From JBCDCB01 sp039182735 (GTDB taxonomy: Bacteria; Planctomycetota; Phycisphaerae; Phycisphaerales; UBA1924): a stretch of DNA of 30,160 nt. A program made the position numbers and the translations under genes. Positions 7,762-14,711 of this stretch are shown here, piece after piece. Location of the stretch: NCBI GenBank assembly GCA_039182735.1, contig JBCDCB010000040.1, forward strand, positions 1 through 30,160, given 5' to 3'. Each line of letters begins with the position of its first letter. The stretch's first letter is position 1. The notes under the pieces were generated by a model. It ran no database searches. It worked only from the letters and a program-made list of their open reading frames with translations, and was not told where the DNA came from.

Positions 7762-8649
7762 GTGCCCCTGCTGCAAGCCTTCAACCTGGTGAAGTCCTTC
7801 GGCGACCGCACCGTCGTGCGCGGCGTCTCGTTCGACGTCCACGAGTCCGAGATCGTCGGGCTCCTCGGGCGCAACGGCGCCGGCAAGACGACCAGTTTCC
7901 GCATGACCGTCGGCATGATCGACGCCGACTCCGGGCAGGTTTTCTTCGGCGGCAAGGACGTCACCCGCCTGCCCATGTACCGGCGGGCGCGCCTGGGCAT
8001 GGGGTACCTCTCGCAGGAGCCCAGCGTTTTCCAAAGGCTCACGTGTGAGCAGAACCTGCTGGCGATCCTCGAGACGATGCGCCTCTCGCGCAACGAGCGC
8101 AAGCGGCGCGCGTCGGCCCTGCTCGAGCAGTTCGGGCTCACGCACAAAGCCAGGGACCTCGCGCGCACCTGCTCCGGCGGCGAGCGACGCAAGCTCGAGA
8201 TCGCGCGCGCGCTCGTGACCGAGCCGAGGCTCATCCTGCTCGGCGAGCCCTTCAGCGGGGTCGATCCGCTCGCCGTCGAAGACCTGCAGAACGAGGTGCG
8301 CAGGCTCACCGATATGGGCATCGCGATTTTGATCACGGATCACAACGTGCAGCAGACGCTGCGCGTGTGCGACCGGGCGTACATCATCGACGAGGGCAAG
8401 AAGCTGCGCGAGGGCTCGCCGAGGAGCCTGATCAACGACGAGATCGTGCGCCGCACGTACCTGGGCTCGCTCTTCCGGGGCGACGAGTTCGACGAGCCGG
8501 AGGACTTGGCCGACACGCGCATCGCGCGGTCCCGTGTCGCCGCGCGCCCGCACGACGAAGACCGCGAGCGGCTCGAGCACGCGCAGATGGAGGCGCTGCT
8601 GCGCGAGGCGCGCGATCGCGCCGCGTCAGACCGGGAGGACCCGCGATGA
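7762..8649 (+). CDS. lptB: LPS export ABC transporter ATP-binding protein LptB, with altered Walker B
   Basis: Cytoplasmic ATPase that powers lipopolysaccharide extraction from the inner membrane with LptF/LptG. Landmarks in the 295-residue product: Walker A G-R-N-G-A-G-K-T-T (Lys42), Q-loop Y-L-S-Q-E-P-S-V-F, signature C-S-G-G-E-R-R-K-L-E-I-A-R-A-L, D-loop S-G-V-D-P, switch I-T-D-H-N-V, and the LptB-typical ending region near Y-L-G-S-L-F. The Walker B reads L-I-L-L-G-E-P-F: the usual aspartate is glycine at residue 161 (GGC, 8242-8244), while the catalytic Glu162 is kept. About 55 charged, helical-looking residues extend past the usual length of roughly 240. The GTG start lies 7 bases after TAGACT. 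The stop overlaps the start of a PEGA lipoprotein gene (ATGA). LptF, LptG, LptC and LptA are not in the window. Confidence 0.9.
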   Translation: MPLLQAFNLVKSFGDRTVVRGVSFDVHESEIVGLLGRNGAGKTTSFRMTVGMIDADSGQVFFGGKDVTRLPMYRRARLGMGYLSQEPSVFQRLTCEQNLLAILETMRLSRNERKRRASALLEQFGLTHKARDLARTCSGGERRKLEIARALVTEPRLILLGEPFSGVDPLAVEDLQNEVRRLTDMGIAILITDHNVQQTLRVCDRAYIIDEGKKLREGSPRSLINDEIVRRTYLGSLFRGDEFDEPEDLADTRIARSRVAARPHDEDRERLEHAQMEALLREARDRAASDREDPR

Positions 8650-9065
8650 GCGCGCGCACCGTGGCGGCATGTGCGTTGTGCGCGCTCGCGATGGTCGGCT
8701 GCGTCGATCGGCGCATCCTCATCACCTCGGAGCCCAGCGGCGCGCGCGTCCTGCTCAACGACGTGGACGTCGGCGTCACGCCCGCCGAGGTGAACTTCAC
8801 GTACTACGGCGTGTACGACGTGCGCCTCCGCAAGGAGGGATACGAGCCGCTGCGCACGACCGCCGAGGCCGCGGCGCCGTGGCACGAGTACCCCATCGTC
8901 GATCTCGTCTCGATGGGGTTCGGTCCCAAGGACGTGCGGATCGAGTGGCACTTCGATCTGGTGACGGCGGACACGGACCCGGATGCGCTGCTCGATCGCG
9001 CGGGCGCGCTGCGCGAGCGGTTCGAGCCGACGGCTCAGGAAGAGACCGAGACCGCGCCCGAGTGA
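8646..9065 (+). CDS. PEGA-domain lipoprotein
   Basis: A 139-residue predicted lipoprotein. A short signal with lipobox L-A-M-V-G-C (Cys19) is followed by a PEGA domain at about 24-75: I-L-I-T-S-E-P-S-G-A-R-V-L-L-N-D-V-D-V-G-V-T-P-A, then Y-G-V-Y-D-V-R-L-R-K-E-G-Y-E-P. PEGA domains are small beta-sandwiches on surface or envelope proteins; their ligand is usually unknown. The region after residue 75 (W-H-E-Y-P-I-V-D-L-V-S) may pack on the domain. The start overlaps the lptB stop by four bases, and GGGAGG at 8633-8638 lies 7 bases before it, so the two are co-translated. A role in envelope maintenance with Lpt is inferred from context only. It converges with the acyltransferase gene with a 31-bp overlap. 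Confidence 0.85.
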   Translation: MSARTVAACALCALAMVGCVDRRILITSEPSGARVLLNDVDVGVTPAEVNFTYYGVYDVRLRKEGYEPLRTTAEAAAPWHEYPIVDLVSMGFGPKDVRIEWHFDLVTADTDPDALLDRAGALRERFEPTAQEETETAPE

Positions 9066-9712
9066 GCGCGCGCGGGGACGCCGACGACGGTGGTGTGTTC
9101 GCCCACGTCGTGGATGACGGCGGACCCGACGCCGACGATCGCGTGCGCACCGATGGTGATGGCGGGCTTGACGCTCGCGCCGATGCCGACGAGCGAGTGG
9201 TCGCCGATGCGGACGTTGCCGCCGAGCGCGGCGCGTGGCGCGAGGTGGACGTTCTCGCCGAGGGTGCAGTCGTGTTCGACAACGGCGCCGGTGTTGATGG
9301 TGGCGTGCGGGCCGATAGCGGCGTCGGCCTGCACGATCGCGCCGGCGCCGATGAACGACCCCGCGCCGATCGCGGCGCCGGGGGAGACCCACGCGCCGGG
9401 GTGGACGACGGTCGCCCAGTTGATGGCGGGGTCGGCGGACTCGATGACATCTTCGCGCGCGCGCAGGTCGCCGATCGCGAGGATGCCCGCCGGCTCCGGG
9501 TTGGATTCGAGATGGGTGAGCCCGTCGTCGATGGGCCCGAGGTGCGGCAGGACACCCCCGAGCGGCGCGTGGGGGTCGTCGTCGTAGACGCCCAGCACGC
9601 GGAAGCCGCTGGTGATGGCGGCGTCGAGGATCACCTTCGCGTGCCCGCCCCCGCCGAGGAGGATCAACGAGCCGCGACCCTCAGGGAGCGGATTCTGATT
9701 TCGGTTGGCCAA
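9035..9712 (-). CDS. NeuD/PglD-like sugar O-acyltransferase, left-handed beta-helix
   Basis: Predicted acyl-CoA-dependent N- or O-acetyltransferase acting on a nucleotide sugar or glycan. The N-terminal part (about 15-80) is a Rossmann-like sugar-binding domain with L-I-L-L-G-G-G-G-H-A-K-V-I-L-D-A and D-D-D-P. From about 95 onward hexapeptide repeats ([I/V]-G-x-x-x-x) form a left-handed beta-helix, with the likely catalytic His in V-E-H-D-C and the family phrases H-L-A-P-R-A-A-L-G-G-N-V-R-I-G and G-V-G-S-A-V-I-H-D-V. The length of 225 fits PglD. The start is uncertain: TTG at 9712 has GAGGGAG 7 bases upstream, but residues 7-15 are encoded by a dispersed repeat, and a TTG at 9667 would give a normal family N-terminus. 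No glycan-locus neighbours are present, so the substrate cannot be guessed. Confidence 0.85.
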   Translation of the reverse strand: MANRNQNPLPEGRGSLILLGGGGHAKVILDAAITSGFRVLGVYDDDPHAPLGGVLPHLGPIDDGLTHLESNPEPAGILAIGDLRAREDVIESADPAINWATVVHPGAWVSPGAAIGAGSFIGAGAIVQADAAIGPHATINTGAVVEHDCTLGENVHLAPRAALGGNVRIGDHSLVGIGASVKPAITIGAHAIVGVGSAVIHDVGEHTTVVGVPARAHSGAVSVSS

Positions 9713-9742
9713 GGTCCCACTCCCTCACGGTCGTGGCTCGTT
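9666..9742. repeat. REP-like inverted repeat between the acyltransferase gene and mqnA
   Basis: Two 26-base arms, 9666-9691 and 9717-9742, are inverted copies matching at 22 of 26 positions, separated by 25 bases. The centre holds the perfect palindrome TTGGCCAA at 9705-9712, which contains the annotated TTG start codon of the acyltransferase gene. The core reads CTCCCTCACGGTCG then TGGCTCG on the plus strand of the right arm. A third copy lies at 29949-29974. The arrangement resembles a BIME of REP elements: dispersed, palindromic, at gene ends. Confidence 0.75.
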
Positions 9743-9762
9743 CGGAACGCGCGCCACGTTCC

Positions 9763-9768
9763 TAGCAT
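9763..9768 (+). promoter_or_regulatory. Leaderless-type -10 box of mqnA
   Basis: TAGCAT ending 6 bases before the ATG at 9775. A perfect palindrome CGTTCGGAACG at 9739-9749 covers the expected -35 position and may be an operator. Confidence 0.55.
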
Positions 9769-9774
9769 CGGCTC

Positions 9775-10692
9775 ATGAGCGACGCGAGATCAACAGAGGT
9801 GGAGGCTCGCCCGTCGAGGCTGGGGTGCGTGTCGTATCTGAACACGCTGCCGCTGATCGAGGGGCTGGGCAAGACGAAGGACGCGCGTCTGACGCTGACG
9901 CCGCCCAGCGGGCTGGCGGACCTGCTGGTCGCGGGCGAGGTGGACGTGGCGCTGGCGAGCGTGATCGATTATCAGCGTGCCCCCGAATCGTTGGTGCTGT
10001 GCCCGGTGGGGATGATCGGGTGCGACGGCCCGACGCTGACGGTGCGTCTGTTCAGCAGCGTGCCGATCGATGGCGCGCGGCGCGTGCACTGCGATGTGGA
10101 CTCGCACACGTCGCTGGACCTGCTGCGGGTGCTGCTGCACGCGCGGACGGGCGTGGTGCCGACGATCGAGGCGTTCGATGCGGACGCGTTCCGCGCGTCG
10201 CGCGAGCAGCCCGAGCGTGAGGACGCGCCGACGCCCGAGAACCGCCAGGGCTGGCCCGAGGCGCTGCTGCTGATCGGGGACAAGGTGGTGAGCGATTCGC
10301 CGCCGGCGATCCTCTACCCGCACCAGCTCGATCTTGGCGAGGCGTGGCACGAGCTGACGGGCTTGCCGTTTGTGTACGCGATGTGGATGTGCCGGGAGCA
10401 CGACGCGGGCTCGGCGGAAGTGCGGCGGGCGCTGGCGCTGCTCGATCGCACGCGTCGGCACAACGCGACGCGGACGGACTGGATCGTGGCGCAGCGCGCG
10501 CCGCGGCACGATTGGCCACCCGAGCTAGCGCGCGCATACGTCAAGGACATGCTGCGCTATGAGGTGGGCCCGCGCGAGCGCGAGGCGGTGGAGAAGTTCT
10601 TCGACCTGGCGCACGCGGCGGGCGTGATCGACGAACGCCGACCCACGATCTGGGCCGAGGAGATGCGCGAGCGCACCGAGCGCGATCAATAG
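9775..10692 (+). CDS. mqnA: Chorismate dehydratase, futalosine menaquinone pathway
   Basis: Converts chorismate to 3-enolpyruvylbenzoate, the first committed step of the futalosine route to menaquinone (EC 4.2.1.151). The 305-residue product has the MqnA layout: G-C-V-S-Y-L-N-T-L-P-L at about 18-28, the P-S-G-L-A-D-L-L-V-A-G-E-V-D-V-A-L-A-S segment at about 46-65, a L-L-L-I-G-D-K strand, and D-L-G-E-A-W-H-E-L-T-G-L-P-F-V-Y-A-M-W, which is characteristic. The fold is that of periplasmic binding proteins but without a signal peptide, so it is cytosolic. The other futalosine genes (mqnB, mqnC, mqnD, mqnE) are not in the window. The ATG follows TAGCAT by 6 bases, predicting a leaderless transcript. 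Its stop overlaps the converging trkH stop by 7 bp. The substrate is made by AroC, encoded about 12 kb downstream. Confidence 0.92.
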   Translation: MSDARSTEVEARPSRLGCVSYLNTLPLIEGLGKTKDARLTLTPPSGLADLLVAGEVDVALASVIDYQRAPESLVLCPVGMIGCDGPTLTVRLFSSVPIDGARRVHCDVDSHTSLDLLRVLLHARTGVVPTIEAFDADAFRASREQPEREDAPTPENRQGWPEALLLIGDKVVSDSPPAILYPHQLDLGEAWHELTGLPFVYAMWMCREHDAGSAEVRRALALLDRTRRHNATRTDWIVAQRAPRHDWPPELARAYVKDMLRYEVGPREREAVEKFFDLAHAAGVIDERRPTIWAEEMRERTERDQ

Positions 10693-12479
10693 ACGACGAC
10701 GTCCTCGGTGGGGTAGCTGTAGCGCACGCGCCGGCGGGCGGCGACGGCGATCAGCGACGCCGTGATCGCCAGCGGACCGACACGCCCCACGAACATCGAG
10801 ACGATGATCGCGGCGCGCCCCATCGGCGAGAGATCGGGCGTGATGCCCATGCTCAGCCCGCACGTCCCGAAGGCGGAGACCGCCTCGAAGAGCAGCACGT
10901 CGAGACCCGGGACGGTGCCGTCCCACGGGCCCGCGCCCATCCCGTGCGCGTGCTCCGTGATCGCCAGCACGCCGCACGTGATGAGCAGTCCGGCGAGGCA
11001 CATCACCACCAGTGCCGCGCACTTGCGGACGAGTTCGTCCGGGAGCGTGCGCCCGAAGGCCGTCGTCTCGCGGCGGCCGTTGATCGTCGCCCAGATCGTC
11101 AGCGAGAGCACGGCGAAGGCCATGAGCTTGATCCCGCCCGCCACCGATCCGGGTGAGCCCCCGATGAACATGAGGAAAATAAGCGCGAGCTGGCTGAGCA
11201 GGCCCATGTCGTTGGGCGAGATGGTGTCGAAGCCGGCGGTGCGGTTGATGTTCATGAAGTGGGCGTCGAACGCCGCCGTGCCCGGGCCGTCCACCACGCC
11301 GGGCACCGCCTGCGCGAGCTCACCCAGGAAGATGATAATGAAGCCCAGGACGTACACCACGAGCGTCGTCGTGAGGATGATCTTGGTGTTGAGGTTCAGG
11401 CGGATGAGCGAGCCGTTCTCGACACGCCGCCCGCGCACGCGGCTCCACGCCACCTTGAAGACGTTCTCGAGCACCGGGAACCCGATGCTCCCCAGCACGA
11501 TCAGCGGCGCGACGATCGCGTGCGTGGTCCAGTCCGTGCGAAGCCCGCGGAGCGAGCCCTCCGTCGTCACGAAGCCTGCGTTGCAGAAGCTGCTCACGCT
11601 GAAGAACACGGCGTGGTAGAGGCGGTCGCCCGGGGTGCTCATGTCCGGCGCGCCGGGCCACGTCTCGGGCCACGTCACGTACAGCAGCAGCGCCCCGATC
11701 AGCTCGATCCCGTGCGTGAAGACGATGATGAACGTGACGAGCTTCTGCAGGCTGAGCTGACCGGCCCAGCCTTGTTCGGTGCCCTCCGCGATCGTCTGCG
11801 TCGCCTTGAGCCCGAAGCTCGAGCCGAGCACGCTTGCGAGCAGCGCGCCGAAGACGATGATGCCCAGCGCACCGATCTGGATCCAGATCAGGATGATCAC
11901 CTGACCGAAGCGCGTGAACCCTTCACCCGTCGAGCGCACGACCAGCCCCGTCTGGCTGATCGCGCTGGTGATGGTGAACGTCGCATCGAGGACGCTGATG
12001 GGCTGGTCCGCGGGTGTCGCCGCGGGCAGCAGCAGCCCGCCCGTCCCGACCGCGATGAGCAGCACGAATGAGCCGACGAAGACGATGCCCGATGGGATCC
12101 GTGCGGTCTGCACCACGAGCAGGTAGGCGCGGAGCATCTGCGTCACCGCGAGCCCGCCGCCCATGATCGCGAGCGTGACCCACGACCACGCGCCGAGCGT
12201 GAGCCCGACGAGCAGGAAGAGGCGTTCGGGTCGGTGGATCTTGTCGAACTCGGCGCGTGCAGCCTTTGGGACGCGCATACGCGCGCGCAGCAGGTTGATC
12301 CCGTAGAGCAGCATGAGCGCGAACTGCACGCCGTGCAGCAGCGCGGCGTCGAAGATCGGTTCGTCCCATCCCACGCGGAGCACGCCCGGGACGACGGCGA
12401 GCAGCGCGAGCACTAAGCGCACGAACGACCCGCGCTGGAGCGCCTGCGTCTGCATCGGTGTCGGAGTGGAACGCCCCAT
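10686..12479 (-). CDS. trkH: TrkH/KtrB family potassium uptake channel subunit
   Basis: Integral membrane K+ translocating subunit, which works with a cytosolic nucleotide-binding TrkA/KtrA gate. The 597-residue protein has four repeated M1-P-M2 units, each with a pore-loop glycine: T-S-A-I-S-Q-T-G-L-V, F-C-N-A-G-F-V-T-T-E, I-N-R-T-A-G-F-D-T-I, and F-G-T-C-G-L-S-M-G. The G-G-S-P-G-S-V-A-G-G-I-K segment is the conserved region after the third pore. About 150 N-terminal residues form additional hydrophobic helices, longer than in KtrB. No TrkA/KtrA partner is nearby. The ATG at 12479 lies 8 bases after TAGCAT and has no ribosome site, so it is probably a separate leaderless unit although it begins only 11 bases after the sigma-like gene ends. 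Confidence 0.9.
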   Translation of the reverse strand: MGRSTPTPMQTQALQRGSFVRLVLALLAVVPGVLRVGWDEPIFDAALLHGVQFALMLLYGINLLRARMRVPKAARAEFDKIHRPERLFLLVGLTLGAWSWVTLAIMGGGLAVTQMLRAYLLVVQTARIPSGIVFVGSFVLLIAVGTGGLLLPAATPADQPISVLDATFTITSAISQTGLVVRSTGEGFTRFGQVIILIWIQIGALGIIVFGALLASVLGSSFGLKATQTIAEGTEQGWAGQLSLQKLVTFIIVFTHGIELIGALLLYVTWPETWPGAPDMSTPGDRLYHAVFFSVSSFCNAGFVTTEGSLRGLRTDWTTHAIVAPLIVLGSIGFPVLENVFKVAWSRVRGRRVENGSLIRLNLNTKIILTTTLVVYVLGFIIIFLGELAQAVPGVVDGPGTAAFDAHFMNINRTAGFDTISPNDMGLLSQLALIFLMFIGGSPGSVAGGIKLMAFAVLSLTIWATINGRRETTAFGRTLPDELVRKCAALVVMCLAGLLITCGVLAITEHAHGMGAGPWDGTVPGLDVLLFEAVSAFGTCGLSMGITPDLSPMGRAAIIVSMFVGRVGPLAITASLIAVAARRRVRYSYPTEDVVVY

Positions 12480-12487
12480 GCGCTCGC

Positions 12488-12493
12488 ATGCTA
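12488..12493 (-). promoter_or_regulatory. Leaderless-type -10 box of trkH, fused to a stop codon
   Basis: TAGCAT on the minus strand, 8 bases before the ATG. Its first three bases are the TAG stop codon (12491-12493) of the upstream sigma-like gene. Confidence 0.5.
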
Positions 12494-14086
12494 CCCGAGC
12501 GGGTCGTCGGGACGCCTCTCCAGGATCGACCGGCGCACGCTCGCGAGCCCGGCGCTCGACGTCCCGAAGCGCGCGCGGAGCTCGGCGTCGGCGTGCGGTC
12601 GCTCGCCGTGCAGCCCGTACTTCGCGTCGATCAGCGCACGCTCGCGCTCGTCCATCCGCCCCCAGCGCGCGAGCAGGCGTTCGCTCGGGTCGAGCAGTAC
12701 GCGCGCGATGGGCGACGGGTGCAGCAGTCCGCGCGTCCAGTCATTCGCACGCGCTGGGGCCTTGGCGCGGGCGGTGCCGGCGCTCGGCGAGATGCCAAGC
12801 TGCGCGATCGCGCGGTTCACTGCGAGGCCCATCGGCGCGGCCAGCCGCCCGCCCCGCGCCGGGTCGAACCCGCGCGCGACACCGACCGCGGCTTCGAGCG
12901 ATGCGCGGTGGGAGCGCGACTGGTCGCGCCCTCGCAGATCGTCGAAGGCGCCGAGGCGCTGCTCGAGCGTGCGCAGGATCGTGCCGTGATGCAGCGAGAC
13001 GAGTTCGGCGAGCCAGAGCCGCGCCGCGCGGAGCTCGGTGGTGACCACATCGATCGGCGCCTCGCGGCGGGCGCGGGCGCACGCTGCGCGGTACCGCGCG
13101 AGCATCGCCGACTCCTGTGCGCGATCGATCGTGGGGGTCGCGCGCGCACGCTGCGCCCACTCGGCGCACGTCGCGTCGGCATGCGCGCGCAGATCGCGCG
13201 GCGGCGCGGGTTCGGTGTCAGCACCGGCATCCGCTGGCGCATCGGGCAGGCCCGCGAGCAACTCCTGGGCCCATGCCAGGCGCTGGTCGCGCGCCAAGCG
13301 GTTCACGCTCGCGTGTGATCGATCCAGCCGCTTTGTGAGCAGCGCCGGGCGCACGCCGAACCGCTGCGCCCGCGCCGCGAGCACGCGCTCGTGCGCGCCC
13401 ATGCGCGAGCGTTTCGAGAGCAGGGGGATGTCGCGCTGCGCGTCGTCGCGTTCGATCATGGTGCGCAGCGCGACGGGCGATCGCCCCGTCTTGCGCGCGA
13501 GTTCCTTCGCCACCGCGTTGAGCGACGCGTCGCCCTCGCGCAGCGATGCCCGCGCGCGGTCGAGCGCCGTCGAGCGGGCCTCATCGCTCATGCGTTCGAA
13601 CGAACCCGCGCGGACGAGCGTCTCCTTGTGCGCCTGTTCGAAGCGTTCGATCGCGTCGGCGGTGAAGGCGAGCGCGACGTTGCCGTCGTCGTCGCGCACG
13701 CGCCGCGCGATCAGCCCGCGCGATCGGTAGCGGTCGATGGTCTTGCGCGAGACGTTCCACCGGCGCGCGAGCTCCTCGATGCGCAAGAAGCCCGGGTCGA
13801 GGTCGTCGAGCGTGATCCCGTGCTCGTGGCAGAGCCGCTCGGCGAGCGCGGAGAGGTCGGCGAGCACCGCGGCGGCGACGAGCATTGCTGGCTCGTCCAT
13901 CGACTGGCGGTAGCCGGTGATGCGTTCGATCACCGCACGCTCGTCGAGCAGCGCGTCAGGGTCGATGTCGCAGGCGAATCGCTCGATGCGTTCGAGGTGG
14001 CGCAGCACGGCGCGCTTGGGCGCGAAGCGTTGCTGCTCGGCGATCTCTTCGAGCGCGCCGGACGCGATGCGTCGGAGCCGGGGCAT
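12491..14086 (-). CDS. Sigma-70-like DNA-binding protein with extra helix-turn-helix domains
   Basis: Probable transcription regulator (531 residues), not a standard sigma factor. Near residues 100-130 is a helix-turn-helix (I-E-E-L-A-R-R-W-N-V-S-R-K-T-I-D-R-Y-R-S-R-G-L-I) of the MerR/excisionase style. Two further HTH-like stretches are suggested near 185-215 and 230-270. Residues about 325-430 resemble sigma region 2 (E-S-A-M-L-A-R-Y, a long helix where N-L-R-L-V would be, then G-F-D-P-A-R-G-G-R-L-A-A-P-M-G-L-A-V-N-R-A-I-A) but lack the aromatic promoter-melting residues. The last 80 residues resemble region 4 (M-D-E-R-E-R-A-L-I-D-A-K-Y-G-L-H-G, then an HTH ending S-V-R-R-S-I-L-E-R-R). GGGAG at 14096-14100 precedes the ATG by 9 bases. 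It lies 18 bases after a membrane-anchored protein gene and is likely co-transcribed with it. Domain likeness is by eye. Confidence 0.65.
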   Translation of the reverse strand: MPRLRRIASGALEEIAEQQRFAPKRAVLRHLERIERFACDIDPDALLDERAVIERITGYRQSMDEPAMLVAAAVLADLSALAERLCHEHGITLDDLDPGFLRIEELARRWNVSRKTIDRYRSRGLIARRVRDDDGNVALAFTADAIERFEQAHKETLVRAGSFERMSDEARSTALDRARASLREGDASLNAVAKELARKTGRSPVALRTMIERDDAQRDIPLLSKRSRMGAHERVLAARAQRFGVRPALLTKRLDRSHASVNRLARDQRLAWAQELLAGLPDAPADAGADTEPAPPRDLRAHADATCAEWAQRARATPTIDRAQESAMLARYRAACARARREAPIDVVTTELRAARLWLAELVSLHHGTILRTLEQRLGAFDDLRGRDQSRSHRASLEAAVGVARGFDPARGGRLAAPMGLAVNRAIAQLGISPSAGTARAKAPARANDWTRGLLHPSPIARVLLDPSERLLARWGRMDERERALIDAKYGLHGERPHADAELRARFGTSSAGLASVRRSILERRPDDPLG

Positions 14087-14104
14087 CCGTCGAGTCTCCC
14101 GCGA

Positions 14105-14581
14105 TCAGCGCACGCTCGGCAAACGCCCGCCTACGAACTGGCGTTCGTAGGTGCGCACCTCGCCGCGCCACGGCTGGACGGTGTTCCCGTCGGCAGAGTA
14201 GGAGGAGACCTGCACGCGCAGCTCGCCCTGCTCGTCGCGCACCTCGACGAGCCCGCTGGCGCTGGCTTCGACGCGCACCGCGCCGTTTGGCGCGAGCGCC
14301 TGCATGATCCCGCCCGCTTCGTCCACGCCCGCGGCGAGCACGGGGTTGCCATCGACGTCAAAAAGGGTGACCGCGCCGCCGAGCTTTGTGGAGGTCAGGA
14401 GCGTGAGCGTGTGCCCGCGGTCGTTGACAACGCGGACATCGCGCACACGGAGGGTGTCCACAACGAGTTCATCGAAGGAGGTGGCGTCGTCCCCCGGGCG
14501 CGCCGCACCTCCGAGGATGAGGCCCCCGATGACGGCGCCCGCGCCGACGCCCATGCCCGAGACGAACCCTCGCTTGCTCAT
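14105..14581 (-). CDS. Membrane-anchored beta-repeat protein, function unknown
   Basis: A 158-residue protein. The N-terminus (M-S-K-R-G-F-V-S-G-M-G-V-G-A-G-A-V-I-G-G-L-I-L-G-G-A split over one glycine-rich hydrophobic helix) is either an uncleaved anchor or a signal. The rest is a series of short beta-strands in a loose repeat, such as V-R-D-V-R-V-V-N-D-R-G-H, G-A-V-T-L-F-D-V-D-G-N-P, G-A-V-R-V-E-A-S-A-S-G and L-V-E-V-R-D-E-Q-G-E-L, a pattern common in short planctomycete surface proteins. The ATG at 14581 has an excellent AAAGGAG site 5 bases upstream (14587-14593). I do not recognise a named family. It directly precedes the sigma-like gene, so a sensory or anti-sigma-like role is conceivable but unsupported by any known anti-sigma motif. 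Confidence 0.65.
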   Translation of the reverse strand: MSKRGFVSGMGVGAGAVIGGLILGGAARPGDDATSFDELVVDTLRVRDVRVVNDRGHTLTLLTSTKLGGAVTLFDVDGNPVLAAGVDEAGGIMQALAPNGAVRVEASASGLVEVRDEQGELRVQVSSYSADGNTVQPWRGEVRTYERQFVGGRLPSVR

Positions 14582-14677
14582 GCGTGCTCCTTTCGCAGCG
14601 TGACGGGTCAATGGAAGCGCGGGCGGGCTCTTCGCTCCCCCGGAATGCCTCGATCGGGTGAATTTCTGCCTCGGGGC

Positions 14678-14705
14678 GTGACAACGGGTCTTTGTACGGT
14701 ATCTT
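14678..14705 (+). promoter_or_regulatory. Leaderless-type promoter of dprA
   Basis: GTGACA at 14678-14683, 16-base spacer, TATCTT at 14700-14705. The -10 ends 6 bases before a GTG start at 14712, followed immediately by ATG at 14715. Confidence 0.6.
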
Positions 14706-14711
14706 GTCGGT

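Noticed and set aside
8646..9712. Frameshift or gene break suspected from the overlapping PEGA and acyltransferase genes
   Set aside because: Both proteins have complete ends in opposite directions; the 31-bp overlap is a true convergent overlap.
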